Shown here: piece after piece, positions 59,463-64,000 of the stretch | Layout: every line of letters begins with the position of its first letter | Numbering within the stretch: the first letter of the stretch is position 1 | Notes under the pieces: generated by a model | What the model was told of the DNA's origin: nothing | Databases searched by the model: none | Seen by the model: only the letters and a program-made list of their open reading frames with translations | NCBI RefSeq assembly: GCF_003711105.1 | Contig: NZ_CP023865.1 | Location: forward strand, 3,373,001 to 3,437,000 | Reading direction: 5' to 3' | DNA length: 64,000 nt | Source: Actinoplanes teichomyceticus ATCC 31121 | GTDB lineage: Bacteria; Actinomycetota; Actinomycetes; Mycobacteriales; Micromonosporaceae | Position numbers and translations under genes: made by a program

Positions 59463-59768
59463 CGCCCCCGTCCGCGTGCCGCGCCGGCCACCGACCGGAT
59501 CGAGCGGATGACCGGACGCGGCTGGGCGACCGTCCTCGACGCGCTGCTCGCCCTGCTTCCCGGCGGGCGCGAGCGCGGCATCCGCGCCCGGGTGGCCGGC
59601 CTGACCGTACGCCGCGCCGCCCGGCTCCACCTCGGTGGCGGCCGCTGCACCGGGTGGTACGAGGGTGACCGGCTGCGCCACCACCGCAAGTTCCCCACCC
59701 ACGCCGGCGCCCCGGCGGCGCCCCGCGTGGTCGCCCGACCCGGCCGCGACCCGCTACCGTGCACCACC
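59463..59768. other. 306-bp region open in the GNAT frame but probably not translated
   Basis: The GNAT frame stays open back to ATG 59508, adding 87 Arg- and Gly-rich residues without a known motif. The box TACCGT at 59755-59760, eight bases before GTG 59769, looks like a -10 element for leaderless transcription, so I treat this part as untranslated. Confidence 0.45.
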
Positions 59769-60278
59769 GTGCGCGCCGAACGGGTCCGCCCGATCGACGC
59801 GCCCGACTGGCCGGCGATCGCCGCCCTGGAGTCCGGCGCGTACGCGGAACTCGGCCTCTCGGAGAGCCCGGACGCCCTGCGCTCGCGGGCGCACCCGGCC
59901 ACCTCGTTCGTGCTCGACGCCGGCGGGCGGGTCGGTGGCTACCTGCTCGCGCTGCCGTACCCGCCGGCGCGCTGCCCGGACCTGTCCGGCCCCGAGGGAT
60001 CCGGCTTCCACGGCGGCAATCTGCACCTGCACGACATCGTGGTCGACGCCGAGTTGCGCGGCCGCGGCTGGGGCCGGCGCCTGGTCCGGCATCTCGTCGA
60101 GGAGGCGCAGTCCCGGTCGTACGACAGGATCTCGCTCGTCGCGATCGACGGCACCGCCGGCTTCTGGTCGGCCCGCGGGTTCCGCCCGCACCCGGAGGTC
60201 GAGGTCCCGGCCTCCTACGGCCCGGGCGCCGTCTACATGTCCCGTGACCTGAATCGGCCGGCCCCGCCCGCCGCCTGA
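59769..60278 (+). CDS. GNAT-family N-acetyltransferase
   Basis: This 169-residue protein is a complete GNAT domain of normal length. It begins VRPIDAPDWPAIAALE, has the acetyl-CoA-binding segment VVDAELRGRGWGRRLVRHLVEEA and the C-terminal GFWSARGFRPHPEV. Substrate unknown; similar proteins acetylate amines, antibiotics or protein N-termini. GTG 59769 is preceded by a TACCGT box at leaderless distance and no ribosome site; ATG 59508 would add 87 residues with no recognisable domain. It follows the DUF6271-like gene on the same strand. Confidence 0.75.
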   Translation: MRAERVRPIDAPDWPAIAALESGAYAELGLSESPDALRSRAHPATSFVLDAGGRVGGYLLALPYPPARCPDLSGPEGSGFHGGNLHLHDIVVDAELRGRGWGRRLVRHLVEEAQSRSYDRISLVAIDGTAGFWSARGFRPHPEVEVPASYGPGAVYMSRDLNRPAPPAA

Positions 60279-60395
60279 GCGCCGCCCGTACCGCGCGACT
60301 GGCCTGAACACCCGACCGCGGCTGTCCGCATGGTGATCAGCAACCGCACGAACAGCCAATCGACCAACATCACCATGACGGCCAGGGTGGGACGG

Positions 60396-61022
60396 GTGAC
60401 CTACCCGCCACCCAGCACGCCGCCGTCGCCCCCGCCGTCCGAGCCCGGGACGCAGCCCGCCGCGGACCGGCCACCGGTCCGGCGGCGCGCCTCGTGGAAA
60501 CTGATCGGCGGCCTCGCCGCCGGCGTGCTGGCGCTGTGCGCGGGCGGGCTCGCCGCCGTCGGCGCGGTCGTCGACGGCCCGGACGCGACGAAGCCCGGAG
60601 CGGGCGCCACGGCAGCCGCGCTGCCCGTGGTCACCGGCCAGGGCGGGACCACCGGATCCGCCGGACCGGCCCGGACCACCGCCACGGCGGCCGCGCCCGC
60701 GGCCGGAACCACCACCGCCGGGCCCACGACCGTCGCATCCGCCACCCCCGGCGCCACGGTGGCCAGCCGGCCGGGGCCGTCCCACTCGCCGGGCACCCAC
60801 CCGACGCGGACCAGCACCCCGGCCCGGCCCCGGCCGACCACCGCCCGGCCGACCACGACGGCGCCGCCGGCCACGACCACGCCCACCTCCGAGCCCACCC
60901 GGCAGGGCGTGCGGGCGGGCTCGTTCTGCTCCCCGGAGGGCGCCTACGGAGTCACCGCCAAGGGCACCGTGATGCGCTGCACGAGCCGGGACGGCGACCA
61001 GGCGCGCTGGCGCAAGGCGTAG
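60396..61022 (+). CDS. membrane-anchored Thr/Pro-rich exported protein
   Basis: This protein of 208 residues starts MTYPPPSTPPSPPP (from GTG 60396), has a basic patch (PPVRRRASWK), one membrane helix (IGGLAAGVLALCAGGLAAVGAVV), a long Thr/Pro/Ala-rich outside stalk of about 110 residues that looks disordered and glycosylatable, and a compact C-terminal motif with two cysteines (GSFCSPEGAYGVTAKG and MRCTSRDGDQARWR). That tail recurs in many actinobacterial surface proteins of unknown role. AGGGTGGG precedes the GTG; ATG 60330 and 60375 are longer alternatives in the same frame. Confidence 0.72.
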   Translation: MTYPPPSTPPSPPPSEPGTQPAADRPPVRRRASWKLIGGLAAGVLALCAGGLAAVGAVVDGPDATKPGAGATAAALPVVTGQGGTTGSAGPARTTATAAAPAAGTTTAGPTTVASATPGATVASRPGPSHSPGTHPTRTSTPARPRPTTARPTTTAPPATTTPTSEPTRQGVRAGSFCSPEGAYGVTAKGTVMRCTSRDGDQARWRKA

Positions 61023-61139
61023 CGCCACGGCAGTCGATGCCCGCGGCGACGAGGCGCCGGTCGCGCCGGACCGCGCGGCGACGGCGGGAGCGGCACCGGG
61101 CACCGCACCGACGAACCGCGCGGAGCGTCGGCGGCCGGC

Positions 61140-61655
61140 CTACGCGACGGCCGGCTGCCAGGCCTCCCGGAAGCGCAGGCGCGCGCGGTGCAGGCGGGAG
61201 CGCACCGTGCCCACCGGCAGGGCGAGGAGCTCCGCCATCTCCTCCTCGTTGAGCCCGTACGCGCGCATGGTCAGCACCTGCCGGTGCGACCTCGGCAGCC
61301 GCTCCAGCACGTCGCTGATGTGCACGGCGTCCAGCGGGTTGGTGGTCGGGCCCGACTCGGGGCTCAGGTACGGCGCCGGGGTGCCGGACCGCTTCGCCGT
61401 GCGGACGGCCTCGCGGATCGTCACGGATCGTACCCAGCCGTAGAAGGCGGCCGGGTCGCGCAGCGTACCCAGGCCACGGTAGACGGCCAGCAGCGACTCC
61501 TGGGTGGCGTCCGCGACGTCGTGGGTGATGGAGCGGCACAGCCGCGAGACGTACGGGGTGATCGCGGTCAGCAGTTCGTTCATGGCGGGCCGGTCGCCGG
61601 ACTGCGCGAGCGACAGCAGCGACGGTGAGACGGAGATGTGCCTGACGTTGTCCAT
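61140..61655 (-). CDS. ECF-type RNA polymerase sigma factor
   Basis: This 171-residue protein has sigma region 2 (ATQESLLAVYRGLGTLRDPAAFYGW, with the DNA-melting TRDPAAFYGWVRSV part) and region 4 (LERLPRSHRQVLTMRAYGL, then MAELLALPVGTVRSRLHRAR). Regions 1.1 and 3 are absent, as in extracytoplasmic-function sigma factors. No anti-sigma gene is next to it. It stands 55 bases after the condensation-type gene on the same strand, so the two are likely co-transcribed, and it may drive the NRPS gene that starts at 63446. AAGGAG precedes ATG 61655 by about 14 bases. Confidence 0.9.
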   Translation of the reverse strand: MDNVRHISVSPSLLSLAQSGDRPAMNELLTAITPYVSRLCRSITHDVADATQESLLAVYRGLGTLRDPAAFYGWVRSVTIREAVRTAKRSGTPAPYLSPESGPTTNPLDAVHISDVLERLPRSHRQVLTMRAYGLNEEEMAELLALPVGTVRSRLHRARLRFREAWQPAVA

Positions 61656-61709
61656 GCCGGGAGTGGCTCCTTCCGGTGGCCGGGGTCACGTACGAGGGGC
61701 CGGCAGTGT

Positions 61710-63008
61710 TCAGCCGGCCGGCGCGGGGGCGGGCTCGGCCGCGTCGGCGAAGGCCACGAGCCCGGCGTGGAGCTCGTTCCGGAAGGTCCGCATGAACGAC
61801 GGGCTGAAGCACGCGGTGAAGAACGGGAACTCGATGGCGAGGCGGCCGTCGAAGGACACCGCGCAGGCCATGATCGGGCTGCGGCCGGCCTGCGGGAAGT
61901 ACTGCTCCCGGGCGGGCACGAGGCGCACGTCGACGAGCTCGAGTCCCCGCGGCGGGCGGGGCGCGGGACAGACGCCCATGTTGGTGGCGATCACGGTCGC
62001 CAGCTGCAGGGTGGGGTTCCCCGGGATCTGCGGCGTGATCCGCATCTCGTGCACGTAGTCCCGGCTCGCGACGAAGTCGCCCAGTCGGGTGTGGACCGTG
62101 CGGGCCAGCTCGTACCGGTCCGCGTCCGTGGCGACCTCCAGCGTCTGCAGGTGGGTGGTGACCGCGGGCACCGTACGCAGGGCGGGCACCGGTGGCGACA
62201 CCCGGGACCGCAGGTCCACCGGGGACAGGCAGCCGAGGGTGCGGGGCTCGTCGCCGTCGAGGCGGCGGCGCGCCGCCGACAGCAGCGCGGCGCAGATCAA
62301 CGCGTGCACGGACACGCCCCGCCGCCGCGCGGTGTGCCGCAGCCGGGTGGTGTGCTCGTCGTCCAGCGTCAGCCGGACGACCTCGATGTGGGGGTCGTCC
62401 ACCTCGCCCGCGTCGTAGGCGACCAGGTGGACCGGGTGCTTGCGGGCGTGCTCGACGCGCTGCTGAAGGTAGGCGGCGGTGTCCGCGCGGCCGGTGTCGG
62501 GCAGCAGCTCGCTGATCGGCTGCGGCCACCGCGGCGCCTGCTGCCGGCCGCCGGGCGCGCTGGCCGCGCCGGTCCGGCCCTCGACCAGGGCCCGGTAGCG
62601 GTTCCACACCTCGTTCTGCACGGCGACGGCGCTGTGCCCGTCGATGATGGTGTGGTCCAGCGAGATGACCAGCATGTGCTCGTCGCCGGTGGGGGCGCTG
62701 GTCAGCACCGCGCGGCTCACCGGCCCGCCGACCGGCAGCGCGGTGTTCAGCTCGCGGGCGTACGCCTCCCGCAGGTCCCCGGTCACGGTGCTCAGCCGCG
62801 GCCGCTCGTCCTCGCCCAGCGGCGCCAGCGCGAAGCCGTCACCGGCCGCCACGATGCGCGTGCGCATCGACGGCTGGTCCCGGGTGACCTCGTCGAACGC
62901 CGTGGCCAGCGCTCCGGTGTCGAGGTGGCCGCGCACGGTGCTGGAGAGCACCCCCCTGCTGCGCTGCCCGACGTACAGCGTCTCCACCGGACACAACGCG
63001 CGGTGCAT
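61710..63008 (-). CDS. free-standing condensation-type acyltransferase (PapA-like)
   Basis: This 432-residue protein has the fold of NRPS condensation domains and of polyketide-associated PapA acyltransferases. The catalytic H-x3-D-G motif is in SLDHTIIDGHS (about residues 112-122), and the later segment reads TVIATNMGVCPAP. There is no carrier or adenylation domain. Such enzymes form esters or amides from carrier-bound acyl groups and an alcohol or amine. It is divergent from the NRPS start at 63446 and may acylate or cap its product. ATG 63008 is preceded by AAAGGG; the longer frame to 63359 has no ribosome site. Confidence 0.85.
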   Translation of the reverse strand: MHRALCPVETLYVGQRSRGVLSSTVRGHLDTGALATAFDEVTRDQPSMRTRIVAAGDGFALAPLGEDERPRLSTVTGDLREAYARELNTALPVGGPVSRAVLTSAPTGDEHMLVISLDHTIIDGHSAVAVQNEVWNRYRALVEGRTGAASAPGGRQQAPRWPQPISELLPDTGRADTAAYLQQRVEHARKHPVHLVAYDAGEVDDPHIEVVRLTLDDEHTTRLRHTARRRGVSVHALICAALLSAARRRLDGDEPRTLGCLSPVDLRSRVSPPVPALRTVPAVTTHLQTLEVATDADRYELARTVHTRLGDFVASRDYVHEMRITPQIPGNPTLQLATVIATNMGVCPAPRPPRGLELVDVRLVPAREQYFPQAGRSPIMACAVSFDGRLAIEFPFFTACFSPSFMRTFRNELHAGLVAFADAAEPAPAPAG

Positions 63009-63445
63009 GTCGTCAACCCTTTCCCGTACGCGATCTCCGAGAGCCCGCGACACCGGCGGACCGGCGCCGTCGGGGCTCGGCTCAAGGTCGGCTCGACGAT
63101 GCATCGCCGGGGCGCGAGCGGTCCACAGGAACGAGGGAAATCGCCGGAGAAACCGGGAATCCCCTAGAACTGCCGGCCGGTGACCGGCGCGGAGGCGCAC
63201 ATGGACCGCCGCTATCCCGCCCCCGCGCGATTCCAGTGAGATCACTGAAAATGGCGTCGTGGCGCCCGGCCGCCTTGACCGGACTCCCCGCGACACCGCA
63301 CCGTGATGATCGATCCGGTGACCCGGCGGCGCGTGGGGCGGCGGCCACATCCTCGGCATCCGACCCCTCCCTCAGCCGCCCGCCCGAGGTCCGTGAACCC
63401 CTGTCCGGCCGGGACCTTACGGCTTGCTACGTGAGGGTGTGTGCA
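63009..63445. other. 437-bp divergent region ahead of a second NRPS
   Basis: This gap separates the condensation-type gene from the NRPS gene and must contain both promoters. I see GGAAC near 63128 as in ECF-type -35 boxes but no matching -10 element at the right distance. No gene or RNA is visible. Confidence 0.4.
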
Positions 63446-64000
63446 ATGTCTGTTGACAAGGACGAACGTCAGCCGCTGTCCGGAGCCCAGGCGGGCCTCT
63501 GGTACGCCCATCGGCTGGCTCCCGACAGCGCGGTCTACAACACCGCCGAGGCGGTGGAGATCCACGGGGCGCTCGACGTCCGGCTGTTCGAGGCCGCGCT
63601 GCGCCGCGTGGTCACCGAGGCCGGCACTTTCGCCCTGCGCTTCGTCGACACCGACGACGGCCCGCGCTGCCACCCGGCGCCGGACGCCGACGACTGGCCG
63701 CTGCACCGGATCGACCTCAGCGACGCCGCCGACCCGCACGGCGCCGCCTGGGAACACGTCCGCGCCGACCTGGCGACCCCGGTCGAGCTGGACAAGGGCC
63801 CGCTGTTCGCGCACACGCTGATCACCCTCGCGCCGGACCGGTACCTCTGGCTGCTGCGGGCCCACCACATCCTGCTCGACGGCTACAGCTACAAGCTCCT
63901 CGGCCGTCGTCTCGCCGCCGTCTACAACGCGCTGGTCGAGGGGCGCGAACCGGAACCGGCACGGTTCGCGCCGGTAGGCAGGCTGCAGGCCGAGGAGGCG
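63446..64000 (+). CDS. NRPS, N-terminal condensation domain (partial, runs off the window)
   Basis: The frame opens at ATG 63446 and is still open at the window end after 185 codons. It starts MSVDKDERQPLSGAQAG and LWYAHRLAPDSAVYNTAE, the entry motif of starter C domains in EntF/DhbF-like synthetases, and has the catalytic HHILLDGYS (about 142-150) in a fully normal form. Beginning with a C domain means the first acyl group comes from a separate carrier protein, as in catechol siderophores. GTG 63431 is in the same frame five codons earlier. With the sigma factor and acyltransferase to the left it probably opens a second biosynthetic locus. Confidence 0.9.
   Translation, partial: MSVDKDERQPLSGAQAGLWYAHRLAPDSAVYNTAEAVEIHGALDVRLFEAALRRVVTEAGTFALRFVDTDDGPRCHPAPDADDWPLHRIDLSDAADPHGAAWEHVRADLATPVELDKGPLFAHTLITLAPDRYLWLLRAHHILLDGYSYKLLGRRLAAVYNALVEGREPEPARFAPVGRLQAEEA

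Overview
The window reads as a chromosomal segment of a very GC-rich, filamentous actinomycete. The codon use (almost every third base G or C), overlapping start/stop operons, GTG starts, leaderless-type starts and the gene families all fit this. A methyl-accepting chemotaxis receptor beside secreted polymer-degrading enzymes points to a motile-spore genus of the Micromonosporaceae such as Actinoplanes; that genus call is inference.

Bases 1-26602 are the right-hand part of a non-ribosomal peptide (NRPS) gene cluster, transcribed as one tightly coupled rightward operon. Six tailoring or precursor genes and one MbtH helper come first: an aminotransferase fragment cut by the window edge, MbtH, an acyl-CoA-ligase-like adenylating enzyme, a threonine-synthase-like PLP enzyme, a DAO-type FAD oxidase, a D-cysteine-desulfhydrase-like PLP enzyme and a full-length asparagine synthetase. 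Two NRPSs follow, with the order Fmt - half C - A1 - T1 - C - A2 - T2 - C - A3 - T3 - E - C, then A4 - T4 - C - A5 - T5 - TE. The assembly line should make a pentapeptide with a formylated (or otherwise Fmt-modified) first residue, an epimerised third residue and Ser at position 4. A1 and A5 have nearly identical pockets and A3 a related one, so one unusual amino acid made by the upstream genes may be used two or three times. A methyltransferase-fold enzyme and a strong hairpin close the operon. I do not recognise the product.

Bases 26700-44750 are a mixed accessory region: small membrane proteins, a LigD-like DNA ligase, a MarR/unknown/chemoreceptor operon divergent from an EAL-domain protein, a secreted cutinase, an Asp/Glu racemase-like protein, a secreted GH31 enzyme with two carbohydrate-binding modules, a TetR/FAD-monooxygenase pair with three candidate operators, and two chitin- or wall-directed secreted proteins that share an almost identical 378-bp ricin-B module.

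Bases 44870-53640 form a stress or dormancy island: three universal stress proteins (one with an apparent frameshift), two SHOCT mini-proteins, a type I GAPDH, a GNAT/acyl-CoA-synthetase protein lacking part of its ATP-grasp, a CBS-BON protein and an HD-domain protein. Several intergenic gaps hold GGGAC...GTCCC-like palindromes resembling DosR/DevR boxes. Beyond it lie an exported beta-carbonic anhydrase and a class A penicillin-binding protein fused to a beta-lactamase-like serine hydrolase domain, the most unusual single protein here.

The right end (58-64 kb) holds a DUF6271-like protein, a GNAT acetyltransferase, an anchored Thr/Pro-rich protein, an ECF sigma factor, a free-standing condensation-type acyltransferase and the first 185 codons of another NRPS, so a second biosynthetic locus probably begins at the right edge. 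Short tandem repeats of 18-60 bp recur just behind gene 3' ends. I saw no tRNA, rRNA, CRISPR array, insertion sequence or phage gene.
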